Part shown: piece by piece, positions 33,546 through 40,951 of the stretch
Numbering within the stretch: position 1 is the stretch's first letter
Layout: the number at the start of each line of letters is the position of its first letter
DNA from: JBBBNV01 sp037137075
GTDB taxonomy: Bacteria; Bacillota; Bacilli; Paenibacillales; NBRC-103111
DNA length: 64,000 bases
Direction of reading: 5' to 3'
Assembly (NCBI RefSeq): GCF_037137075.1
Contig: NZ_JBBBNV010000018.1
Coordinates: 36,636 to 100,635 of the forward strand
Translations under genes and position numbers: made by a program
Notes under the pieces: generated by a model
The model's input: only the letters and a program-made list of their open reading frames with translations
Databases searched by the model: none
What the model was told of the DNA's origin: nothing

Positions 33546-34180
33546 GGTCTTCATCCTCCCCTTTCAGAGTTCCCGGACGGTGCATTAATTGTAGCAAAAT
33601 AAAATTTTGTGCGTGTACGATGGCTGTGTCCGTTAGTTGGACAATAGGTCCCGAACGGCGCTGTTTCTCCACCGCTTTTCGGTTGAACCTGGCAAGGAAG
33701 GTATTCCTTTCCTTCAAAATGCGCGCTGCAGAGACGCCGGTCCTTACCGGCGACCGGTCTTTTGATTTCATGCCGGTTCGTGTATCATGTATAGGGACGT
33801 CCTTTGCGTGAGTGAGCATTATGCTCACAAAGACGGAACAACAACGCTGCAGGTTGCATAATCAAACAATGTTCTACATCAGTATGGCCTGATTTGGGCG
33901 TAATTTTGCAACCTGATTCAGACTTCTCTGCCGCTGTTCTTGCTTCTTATTATAACTTTTGTGAAAAGGCGGGCGCAACGTTTGTCGAATGACGCCTGTT
34001 TTTATTCGAAGCTGGCCTGCGGTTCTGATTCAGCAGCAAAGCAGTTACACGGCGATTCACTACACTGGGACCTGCTTACGGTTTTCGGTCTGTGCGGGAA
34101 TAAGCGTAATGCTTCGGCAAGGCCGGCGTAAGTCAATTTAACCGGATGGTTCATCAAGAATAGAAAAGAGGACTCAGAAC
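33546..34180. other. Intergenic region between the LCP gene and the ABC-2 exporter
   Basis: This 635-bp divergent region contains no credible gene; short frames such as 33940-34131 lack ribosome sites. It holds a perfect 17-nt palindrome (33812-33828), a long inverted repeat CAGGTTGCA/TGCAACCTG (33850-33915) enclosing a smaller hairpin, a stem CGCCGGT/ACCGGCG (33735-33752) followed by CTTTT, and an AGGCG/CGCCT hairpin followed by a T run (about 33966-34003). It is likely a regulatory leader for one or both flanking genes. Confidence 0.5.
33812..33828. promoter_or_regulatory. Perfect 17-nt palindrome, candidate repressor operator
   Basis: GTGAGCAT-T-ATGCTCAC is a perfect palindrome with 8-bp arms and a single central base. 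The size and symmetry fit a dimeric helix-turn-helix regulator; no regulator gene is nearby. Confidence 0.5.
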
Positions 34181-35314
34181 ATGAATGTGATTGAAGTGCG
34201 CGATCTGCGCAAACAGTTCCGGGTGCAAAAAAACCGGGAGGGCCTGAAGGGGGCCCTTCGTGATTTATTCAAACGGGAGTATACGGATGTCGCAGCGGTA
34301 AAGGATATCAGCTTCTCCATTCCCCGCGGCGAAATATGCGGGTATATCGGTGAGAACGGCGCGGGCAAATCGACCACCATCAAAATGCTGACCGGCATAC
34401 TCGTCCCCACCTCCGGCGATATCCGGGTGAACGGCTATATCCCTCATAAGGACCGGGAGGCGTTCGTGCGCGGCATCGGTGTCGTATTCGGCCAGCGCAG
34501 CCAGCTGTGGTGGGATATCGGCGTGGTCGAATCGTTCCAGCTGCTGCGCAAGGTGTACCGGGTCAGCGAAGCGGATTACAGGAAACGGCTGGATGAGCTG
34601 GTGGAACGGCTGCAGCTGCAGGATTTGCTCAACCGCCCCGTACGCAAGCTGAGCCTGGGGCAGCGGATGCGCTGTGAGCTGGCAGCATCGCTGCTGCATA
34701 ACCCGGCGATTGTATTTTTGGATGAGCCGACGATTGGCCTGGACATTATGGTGAAGACCGAGATCAGGGAGTTCCTCAAAGAAATGAACCAGCGGTACGA
34801 AACGACGATTTTGCTGACCACACATGATTTGCAGGATATTGAGGCGCTTTGTTCCCGCGTCATCATGCTTGATGACGGCCGGATTATTTATGACGGCGGT
34901 CTGGAGGAGCTGAAGGAAAAATGGGGCAAGGGCAAGGAAATTGTGTTCCGTTTCGCCGACCCGATTGCTTTGTCCCGCCTGTCCGCGCTGACGGAAGGTT
35001 TGGAGGTGCAGTGGAGCCAGGGAGATAACAGCCATGCGGCCAAGGTGTTCATTCCGCAGCACGGCTCGGGCGTATCGGACGTGCTTGGCCGGGTCGTGGG
35101 CGTGATGGACATCCGCGATATTCAAATTTTGGAGACGAATACGGACGAAATTGTACGTGAGATCTATAAAACAGGATCGGCCGCGTCGCCCGCCGACGCA
35201 CGGATCTCGTCCGGACAAGCTGAGCAGGAAGGCGCATCCGGGGGAACCGGCGCCAACGGTCCTGGCGGCGCGGAAGGCAAGTCCGGCAAACAGGAGGCGG
35301 GTTCCCGTGCTTAG
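34181..35314 (+). CDS. ABC-2 type exporter ATP-binding protein
   Basis: A 377-residue ATPase. Walker A is GENGAGKST (about residues 59-67), the signature is LSLGQRMRCELAASLL, Walker B is AIVFLDEPTIGLD and the switch His lies in LLTTHD. The insertion LRDLFKREYTDVAAVKDISF near the N-terminus is typical of the COG4586 group that pairs with two ABC-2 permeases. After residue about 332 a 45-residue Gly/Ala/Ser/Gln tail follows, absent from most relatives. Its end overlaps the next gene by 8 bp. AGAGG lies nine bases before the ATG. Cargo is unknown; such systems are usually labelled multidrug or lipid exporters. Confidence 0.92.
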   Translation: MNVIEVRDLRKQFRVQKNREGLKGALRDLFKREYTDVAAVKDISFSIPRGEICGYIGENGAGKSTTIKMLTGILVPTSGDIRVNGYIPHKDREAFVRGIGVVFGQRSQLWWDIGVVESFQLLRKVYRVSEADYRKRLDELVERLQLQDLLNRPVRKLSLGQRMRCELAASLLHNPAIVFLDEPTIGLDIMVKTEIREFLKEMNQRYETTILLTTHDLQDIEALCSRVIMLDDGRIIYDGGLEELKEKWGKGKEIVFRFADPIALSRLSALTEGLEVQWSQGDNSHAAKVFIPQHGSGVSDVLGRVVGVMDIRDIQILETNTDEIVREIYKTGSAASPADARISSGQAEQEGASGGTGANGPGGAEGKSGKQEAGSRA

Positions 35315-36104
35315 CGCCTATGCTGATTTTGTGCGCATCCGGTTTCTGACGATGCTGGCTTACCGGGTCAATTATTACAGCGGTATATTAATTTATGCGG
35401 TCAATATCGGGGCTTATTATTTTATATGGAATGTCATTTATGGAGAGAATGCGTCGCTCGGGGGGATGACCGCGGGGCAGATGACGACCTACGTTGCGGT
35501 GGCCTGGATGGCCCGGGCTTTTTATTTTAATAACCTGGACCGCGAGATTGCCGGGGAAATCCGGGACGGCAGCGTCGCCATTCAGTTTATACGGCCATAC
35601 AGCTATATTCTGGTCAAAATGATGCAGGGGTTCGGGGAAGGCTTATTCCGGTTTCTGCTGTTCAGTACGCCGGGGATGGTGCTGGTCACACTGCTGTTCC
35701 CCGTACAGCTGCCGACGGATGTGAGCCGCTGGCTTGTGTTCCTGCTCATGCTGTTTCTCAGCTTCGTCATTAACTCGCAGATTAATATTTTAACCGGACT
35801 GCTTGCCTTTTTTGTGGAAAATAACGAGGGAATCATGCGGATGAAGCGGGTAGCCGTCGATTTGTTCTCCGGGCTGATCATTCCCATCACATTTTTCCCG
35901 GAATGGTCGCAGGCCGTACTGAAGCTGCTGCCGTTTCAGGCGATTACTTATTTGCCCGGCGCCGTGTTCACCGGACAGGTCAGCGGGGCGTCCGCGGTGC
36001 TGAACGTCGTCGGTGTCCAGCTGCTGTGGTTCGTGCTGCTAGTGATTCCGATGGTTTTACTGTGGCGCAGCGCTCGTAAGCGGCTGTTCGTGCAAGGAGG
36101 ATAA
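35307..36104 (+). CDS. ABC-2 type exporter permease 1
   Basis: A 265-residue membrane protein with six predicted helices, beginning at YADFVRIRFLTMLAYRVNYYSGILIYAVNIGAYYFIWN. The sequence fits the ABC-2 permeases found beside COG4586-type ATPases. GTG at 35307 is preferred because AGGAGG lies nine bases before it. An upstream ATG at 35151 would add 52 Arg/Pro-rich residues inside the ATPase gene and is rejected. It overlaps the ATPase stop by 8 bp and ends 4 bp before the next permease. Confidence 0.88.
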   Translation: MLSAYADFVRIRFLTMLAYRVNYYSGILIYAVNIGAYYFIWNVIYGENASLGGMTAGQMTTYVAVAWMARAFYFNNLDREIAGEIRDGSVAIQFIRPYSYILVKMMQGFGEGLFRFLLFSTPGMVLVTLLFPVQLPTDVSRWLVFLLMLFLSFVINSQINILTGLLAFFVENNEGIMRMKRVAVDLFSGLIIPITFFPEWSQAVLKLLPFQAITYLPGAVFTGQVSGASAVLNVVGVQLLWFVLLVIPMVLLWRSARKRLFVQGG

Positions 36105-36108
36105 AGCG

Positions 36109-36894
36109 ATGTTTTATACCGGATTGCTGCTGGACTATTTCAAAAATTACCTCAAAACCCGGCTGACGTACCGTTCCGATTTTTGGATCGAGGTGATTTC
36201 GGATCTGCTGTTTCAAGGGATGAACCTGTTTTTCATTCTTGTCGTCTTCCTGCATACCGACCTGATGGGCGGCTGGACGCGAGATCAAATCATTTTTATG
36301 TACGGGTATTTTATGGTGCCTTCCGGCATCTTCTACTGCTTCTTTAATTTGTGGAACTTTGCGGAGCGGTATTTGGTCAAGGGGGAGATGGACCGGGTGC
36401 TGACCCGTCCGGCGCACAACCTGCTGCAGCTGATGCTGGAGAATCTCGATCCGGCCTCGCTGTTCGGGTCGCTGACCGGGTTCCTGATTATGATGTATGC
36501 GGCGGTGAATATGGATTTGGGCATGTCGTGGAGCGATCCGCTCATCTTCCTTCTTTTGGTGGCCGGATCGATTATGGTGTATGCCGGAGTATACATTGCC
36601 TTGACGTCCATTTCGTTTTACTCCGATGCGCCGACTGGAATTATGCCCCTGGTGTACAATATTCAAAGCTATGGGCGCTATCCGATTAAAATCTACAACA
36701 AAGCGATTCAAATTTTGCTGACCTTCATCCTGCCGTTCGGCTTTGTGGGCTTTTACCCGGCAGCGTACTTCCTGGATCGGGCAAACTGGGGGCTGTATGC
36801 TCTGCTTACTCCGGTCGTAGGCGTCGTCTTTCTGGGAATCGCCCTGCTGCTTTGGAATAACGGAGTCCACCGGTACCGCGGCGCAGGCTCATAA
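36109..36894 (+). CDS. ABC-2 type exporter permease 2
   Basis: A 261-residue membrane protein with about six helices. LLLDYFKNYLKTRLTYRSDFWIEVISDLLFQGMNLFFILVVF at the N-terminus and PFGFVGFYPAAYFLDR near the C-terminus are characteristic of the second permease in this three-gene exporter family. It follows permease 1 by 4 bp with AAGGAGG upstream, giving a tightly coupled ATPase-permease-permease operon. No immunity or biosynthetic gene is adjacent, so the exported substrate is unknown. Confidence 0.9.
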   Translation: MFYTGLLLDYFKNYLKTRLTYRSDFWIEVISDLLFQGMNLFFILVVFLHTDLMGGWTRDQIIFMYGYFMVPSGIFYCFFNLWNFAERYLVKGEMDRVLTRPAHNLLQLMLENLDPASLFGSLTGFLIMMYAAVNMDLGMSWSDPLIFLLLVAGSIMVYAGVYIALTSISFYSDAPTGIMPLVYNIQSYGRYPIKIYNKAIQILLTFILPFGFVGFYPAAYFLDRANWGLYALLTPVVGVVFLGIALLLWNNGVHRYRGAGS

Positions 36895-36984
36895 AAGGGG
36901 CTTCTCCTTGAAATTTGTATCCCCGGCGGGGAGGAAAATCCTGTATACTGGAGGATAGTAAAAGATTTTGTGCAGGAGGCTATG

Positions 36985-37980
36985 ATGAACAAGCATCAGG
37001 TACAAAGCAAATCTTCAACCGGGGCAAAATCAGCCGCAAACGCCGAACGCGGACGGCAGCGAACATCTTCTCAAAGCCAATTCCCGGCCGGTGCAGCGCA
37101 GCTTCTTCAGCTTCAGAAGGCGGCAGGCAACCGTGCTGTGGCGGGCATGCTGCAAGCGTCAGCGCAATCGGGCCAGCCGGTGGCGCAGCGGGCCTTACGC
37201 AAGTTTCGTCCGAAGGGCGATCCGAAGCCGGAGCTGGACACCCTGGTAAGTATGGCGAACAAACTGGACGATCTGACGATGGAGGCGCATGGGAAGGTGA
37301 TCTCTGCGCTCAAGGCTGGAGATCCGTCAAAGGTGAAGGATGAAGGCGTTTCTGAGGGGCACTACAGCAACTGGCTGACGAACTGCGGCCCGATGTCGAC
37401 GGGTTACGTTATCGAGGATATGGTAACCAGCAAGGTTAAGGGAGTGCAGGGCTATGCGTCCCAGGTTACATACGGAAATGCCAGACCTGACTTCGTTATT
37501 ACCGACGATAAGTACAGCGGTGTAGTCGATATTACGACGGCCAAGGAAGCGGGCCATGTACTGGATAAGGATTTCAACATCAATTCCTTTGACTACGTGT
37601 CTGAGAGTCTGTACCCCAGCATTAATTTCGATGATATCGACAAGAGCTTCACCTTCAGCGAGGAAGACAAGCAAATCATCGCAAATGCCCAAAAGCTGAA
37701 GGGCCAGGCCAAGCTCGGGAAAATGATGAGTCGGGTGAAGGGGCAGCTTGACCTTCGCATTGAACAGGGCTTTATTGATCGCGAGATGGCTCAACTCGCC
37801 TCAGACGCCAGAGAAATAATGAAAAGCCTGGATCTCAGCAATTCCGAAGCAGTAACCAATGCCGACAATGCGATCAAAAAAGTGAATTCGCGTGCTAAAA
37901 CTGTCGACAGCAAGTCAATTGATATCGGCTTGGTTTCGGACATTATTACTTTCATCAATAATCGGTATTTCGGAGATTAA
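36985..37980 (+). CDS. Putative contractile-injection-type effector/toxin with AAGNRAV leader motif
   Basis: A 331-residue protein without signal peptide. A Ser/Ala/Gln-rich disordered N-terminus contains LLQLQKAAGNRAVAGMLQ (residues 40-57). This is very like the L-Q-R-x-A-G-N-x-A-V-x-x-L-L motif near the start of DUF4157-type and other cargo of extracellular contractile injection systems. After a basic linker, a compact domain (about 85-330) carries ARPDFVI (166-172) and SGVVDITTAKEAGH (178-191). The spacing and strands suggest a PD-(D/E)XK-like nuclease core, though the usual final Lys is replaced (D-I-T). ATG at 36985 has AGGAGG five bases upstream. No phage-tail, eCIS or obvious immunity gene lies in the window. 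Function is inference from motif and architecture. Confidence 0.6.
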   Translation: MNKHQVQSKSSTGAKSAANAERGRQRTSSQSQFPAGAAQLLQLQKAAGNRAVAGMLQASAQSGQPVAQRALRKFRPKGDPKPELDTLVSMANKLDDLTMEAHGKVISALKAGDPSKVKDEGVSEGHYSNWLTNCGPMSTGYVIEDMVTSKVKGVQGYASQVTYGNARPDFVITDDKYSGVVDITTAKEAGHVLDKDFNINSFDYVSESLYPSINFDDIDKSFTFSEEDKQIIANAQKLKGQAKLGKMMSRVKGQLDLRIEQGFIDREMAQLASDAREIMKSLDLSNSEAVTNADNAIKKVNSRAKTVDSKSIDIGLVSDIITFINNRYFGD

Positions 37981-38091
37981 CCGGCGTTGCAAGGCACAAC
38001 CGGCTGCGCGGCTCACAGAGTGCAAGCCTGCAGTTGCCGGCAGCATGATAACAACGCCTGGTCTCCAGGCGCAGGGAGGAGCAGATCCAGC

Positions 38092-38574
38092 ATGACGGAA
38101 ACGGAAGCGAGGGTCGGTCAGCCGGCCCCCGATTTTACCCTGCCTGCCTCAGGCGGGCAGCAGATTACACTGAGCGATTACCGGGGCAAGAAGGTCATCC
38201 TGTACTTTTATCCGCAGGACAATACGCCGACCTGTACTCAGGAAGCGTGCGAGTTTCGCGATGCCGCGCCGCATTTTGCCGAGCAGAACGCGGTCATTAT
38301 TGGAATTAGCCCGGATTCTGCGGCCAAGCACGACAAATTTATTGCCAAGCACGGCCTGCCGTTTGTGCTGCTCGCAGATGAGGAGCACCGGGTTTGTGAA
38401 TTGTACGGTGTGTGGCAGCTAAAAAAAATGTACGGCCGGGAATATAGGGGGGTTGTCCGCTCTACATTTCTGATTGATGAAGAAGGACGGCTTGCCCAGG
38501 AATGGCGCGGGGTGCGGCTGAAAGGGCATATGGACAGCGTACTTTCCGCAGCGGCGGCCGAGAACCCTGTATAG
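38092..38574 (+). CDS. bcp: Thioredoxin-dependent peroxiredoxin (Bcp/PrxQ type)
   Basis: A 160-residue atypical 2-Cys peroxiredoxin that reduces hydroperoxides using thioredoxin. It opens VGQPAPDFTLPASGG and has the active site YFYPQDNTPTCTQEACEFRD, with peroxidatic Cys48 and candidate resolving Cys53 five residues on, as in PrxQ. The Thr usually at TPGC is kept (TPTC). RSTFLIDEEG is the conserved late strand. The ATG at 38092 has AGGGAGGA about 11 bases upstream. A terminator follows, so it is monocistronic. Confidence 0.95.
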   Translation: MTETEARVGQPAPDFTLPASGGQQITLSDYRGKKVILYFYPQDNTPTCTQEACEFRDAAPHFAEQNAVIIGISPDSAAKHDKFIAKHGLPFVLLADEEHRVCELYGVWQLKKMYGREYRGVVRSTFLIDEEGRLAQEWRGVRLKGHMDSVLSAAAAENPV

Positions 38575-38604
38575 ATCAGCCAGCCTGTTGAAGTGAAGGT
38601 GAGG

Positions 38605-38634
38605 GCGGCTCCGCGGGAGGAGCTGCTTTTTTTT
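38605..38634 (+). terminator. Terminator of bcp
   Basis: GCGGCTCC pairs with GGAGCTGC (one G-T wobble) around GCGGGA, followed by eight T. Confidence 0.9.
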
Positions 38635-38653
38635 AAAGCGGGGGAGGTATATA

Positions 38654-39151
38654 ATGGATAAACGTCCGAAATTAAGCATTCCAAGATCGAAGCTGGAAAT
38701 GATTCATGACGGGCTCAGTATTGCTGTGTTACTGGTGATGTTCATCTATGTGATCAAGGTGTGGGGACAACTGCCGGAGCAAATGCCGATCCATTTCAAT
38801 GCGCGGGGAGAGCCTGATGGCTGGGGCGGTCGGGGGAGCCTGTTCTTTTTACCCGGCTTGTCCGTGCTGCTCGCAGCCGGCTTGTCGCTGCTGAGCCAAT
38901 TTCCCCACACGTTTAACTACCCGAATCCGGTTACCCCGGAGAATGCCCCGCGCCAGTATGCCAACGCCAGACGGATGCTAAGCTGGATGAAGCTGGAGCT
39001 GGTTGTCTTGTTTGGTTATATCGAGTGGCGCATCATTCAGGCAGGCCTCACAGGACAGGATAGGCTGGGAATATGGCTGCTTCCGGTCGTTCTGCTTGTC
39101 CTGCTCGGAACCGCGGGCTATTATGCCGTCCGTGCGTTCCGTCTCAAATGA
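38654..39151 (+). CDS. DUF1648 domain membrane protein
   Basis: A 165-residue integral membrane protein with four predicted helices. The first loop carries WGQLPEQMPIHFNARGEPDGWGGRGSLFFLPG, the DUF1648 hallmark also seen in SdpI-type immunity and related membrane proteins. SdpI has a longer multi-domain form; this is the short single-domain version, so an immunity role is not implied. GGGGGAGG lies six bases before the ATG. The GyrI-like gene starts 72 bp downstream and may be co-transcribed. Confidence 0.85.
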   Translation: MDKRPKLSIPRSKLEMIHDGLSIAVLLVMFIYVIKVWGQLPEQMPIHFNARGEPDGWGGRGSLFFLPGLSVLLAAGLSLLSQFPHTFNYPNPVTPENAPRQYANARRMLSWMKLELVVLFGYIEWRIIQAGLTGQDRLGIWLLPVVLLVLLGTAGYYAVRAFRLK

Positions 39152-39222
39152 CTTCAGCGAGAAGGAAAATGTCATCCCGCCGGTAAACAGTAACTCAACT
39201 CACGATAAAGGAGTGAAGACGG

Positions 39223-39741
39223 ATGCCCCACAACCCGGAGCAGCAAGCATCTTTCGTAGAACAAGTAGAACAAGTAGAACAAATAGGACAAATTCATCTG
39301 GAGCCGATGAAGCTGGTAGGTCTTTCCGTAACGGTAGCCTTCGAAAATGTAGATATGGGGCGCATTGACGCGGTACGCCAGCAATTTTTCATCCGGCGAA
39401 ACGAAATCCAGGGCATACTGCATCCTGACCGGTACTGGTCCCCCTGGTTTAGCGCCGAGGGCGTGTTTACGTATTTTTTCTGTATGGAGGTCGCCGATTT
39501 GCTGGAGATTCCGGAGGGGATGATCGGCTTCACGATTCCTGCGCATACCTACGCCAAGCTGCATTATGACGGTCCCCGGCCGATGAATCCGGACCCGTAT
39601 GCAGTGATCGGCGAATACCAGCGCGAGCAGGGGCTGGCTGCGCTTAAGCGGGCGCTTCCGCTTGAGGCTTATTCCTTTGCCGAGTGGCAGCAGGAGGGCC
39701 GAATCGTATTTGATGTTTATGTGCCGCTTAGGACCGGCTGA
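39223..39741 (+). CDS. GyrI-like small-molecule-binding protein
   Basis: A 172-residue stand-alone effector-binding domain like those in SbmC/GyrI and BmrR. Visible motifs are LEPMKLVGLSVTVAF at the start, FTYFFCMEVADLLEIPEGMIGFTIPAHTYAKLHYDGP in the middle and RIVFDVYVPLR at the end. These domains bind hydrophobic drugs or inhibit gyrase in E. coli; the ligand here is unknown. The N-terminus has a short tandem V-E-Q repeat (residues 12-21) encoded by 9-bp DNA repeats. AAAGGAG sits nine bases before the ATG. Confidence 0.85.
   Translation: MPHNPEQQASFVEQVEQVEQIGQIHLEPMKLVGLSVTVAFENVDMGRIDAVRQQFFIRRNEIQGILHPDRYWSPWFSAEGVFTYFFCMEVADLLEIPEGMIGFTIPAHTYAKLHYDGPRPMNPDPYAVIGEYQREQGLAALKRALPLEAYSFAEWQQEGRIVFDVYVPLRTG
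39256..39291 (+). repeat. 9-bp coding microsatellite in the GyrI-like gene
   Basis: Three exact copies of GTAGAACAA followed by a variant ATAGGACAA encode V-E-Q repeats near the N-terminus. Slippage would add or remove three residues at a time and keep the frame. Confidence 0.85.
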
Positions 39742-39761
39742 GCAAGCGCGGAACCTGCCTG

Positions 39762-39809
39762 TCCGCGCAGCTTCCGGTCAGGCAGCGTTTCACTGTACGA
39801 CGGTAACCA
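39762..39809 (+). repeat. Decayed copy of the dispersed hairpin repeat
   Basis: GTCCGCGCAGCTTCCGG...GCGTTTCACTGTACGACGGTAACCA aligns with the whole element but has several substitutions and short deletions. The hairpin arms and the GGTCGACC palindrome no longer pair well. Confidence 0.65.
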
Positions 39810-39874
39810 AGGCTCTAATCGGCCAGCCGGTCAGAGGATTTCGGGACCACTGCCAAGCTAGAGGCTTTAGAAAA

Positions 39875-39922
39875 GAGGCAGCCTTGCAAGTCACTGAATG
39901 TGACTTGCAAGGCTGCCTCTGT
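39875..39922 (+). terminator. Perfect 20-bp hairpin, probable terminator
   Basis: Bases 39875-39894 pair without mismatch with 39900-39919 (core GCCTTGCAAG/CTTGCAAGGC) around TGAAT. AAAA precedes and TGTTTGG follows. It lies between convergent genes, so it may stop transcription from either side. Confidence 0.8.
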
Positions 39923-40175
39923 TTGGCGAACATCGCATTGGTTACATAGGTTTACTAGGTTTCCTTCATGCTAGTGGATCGAACCTGAAGTAATGTCCAT
40001 GTCGGGACCACGAGAAGAACAGGGAATAAGCTTCAAGTGGCGCCGAAACGTAGTTTCGTTAATTATGGAACAAGATGCTGGTCGTCGTTTCCCCGCCTGC
40101 TTCCATATCCGCTTGGCCTGCAGCCGCCATTTCCTGTTATTGTCGCCCAGGAGCGCCCCCGGCACAAACGGTAAT

Positions 40176-40745
40176 TCAAGCTTCCGCGTCTTTCCTAGTG
40201 AACCGGTTTATCAGCCTGCGGGCCGTCAGAGCGCCGGCAATAAACATAACCGCCCCGAGCAATGTTCCGCCGAAAAGATACACATTGACCGCCGTAGTCC
40301 CGCAGTAAAACGGCAGCTCCTCGCACATCAGCGCGTAGCCGGCATGAGGGTAGCCGATGCCATACCAGCTGGAGGGAAAGCCCCTTGCAAGCAGGGTGGC
40401 CAGCAGCACGAGTCCCCCTTTTTCGATCACAAAAGCGATCGCCAGAGTATGGCCAAGCAGGCGAAGCAAATACCCCCGCTGCAGATTATACAGCATGAAG
40501 CCAAGCCCGAAGTACGGCAGGAAGGAAAACCAGAACGTGTAATAATACATGGAGATGCCGCGCGAACGGTCGGCGGGCACATCCGAAAGGGCATTGTAGC
40601 TGACAGCCGAGACGAAATAGGATACCCCGTACAGCAGCATGAATCCGAACACAATGGCAAATGTCAGTGTGGCCCATGAATACTTTTTCTCCAGCGCCCC
40701 CGCGCATCCCTTGTCCTCATTTGCAGCACATACACTATCGCTCAC
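40176..40745 (-). CDS. Multi-pass membrane protein, unknown function
   Basis: A 189-residue protein with about five hydrophobic helices (WATLTFAIVFGFMLLYGVSYFVSAV, YYYTFWFSFLPYFGLGFMLY, LLGHTLAIAFVIEKGGLVLLATLL, AVNVYLFGGTLLGAVMFIAGAL). Four Cys are visible: two in the short N-terminal tail (VCAANEDKGC) and two in the loop CEELPFYC, which lies between the last helices and could be disulphide bonded. GTG is the start, with AAAGGGG nine bases upstream. The family was not recognised. It is divergent from a polysaccharide deacetylase gene. Confidence 0.72.
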   Translation of the reverse strand: MSDSVCAANEDKGCAGALEKKYSWATLTFAIVFGFMLLYGVSYFVSAVSYNALSDVPADRSRGISMYYYTFWFSFLPYFGLGFMLYNLQRGYLLRLLGHTLAIAFVIEKGGLVLLATLLARGFPSSWYGIGYPHAGYALMCEELPFYCGTTAVNVYLFGGTLLGAVMFIAGALTARRLINRFTRKDAEA

Positions 40746-40951
40746 CGAGCTATACCCCTTTCACAGCTGCTTGTAATATCTTCCTATTCTTTCATTTAAC
40801 TAAGACGAGAGAAGGCGTTCAAACGTTGCACTGACAAGCAGGAAAAATATAGGCTGTCCGCCGGATGCTCAGTGCAGGCGGTCAGGCATATAACGCCGGT
40901 TTTCCCCATATACTCTACCAATTCCAAAATCATAGAATAGGTGGGACAAGC

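Larger units (their letters stand above)
39742..40175. other. Intergenic region between the GyrI-like gene and the convergent membrane-protein gene
   Basis: It contains the decayed dispersed repeat and the perfect 20-bp hairpin. The remaining 250 bp show no ribosome site, RNA gene or protein-like frame; a plus-strand frame from 39993 is the shadow of the minus-strand gene. Confidence 0.6.

Noticed and set aside
33940..34131. A 63-residue frame upstream of the ABC-2 exporter
   Set aside because: No ribosome site, and a terminator-like hairpin interrupts it.
36970..36984. GTG 36970 and ATG 36982 as starts of the AAGNRAV protein
   Set aside because: AGGAGG (36974-36979) lies after the GTG and only two bases before the ATG at 36982; 36985 has better spacing.
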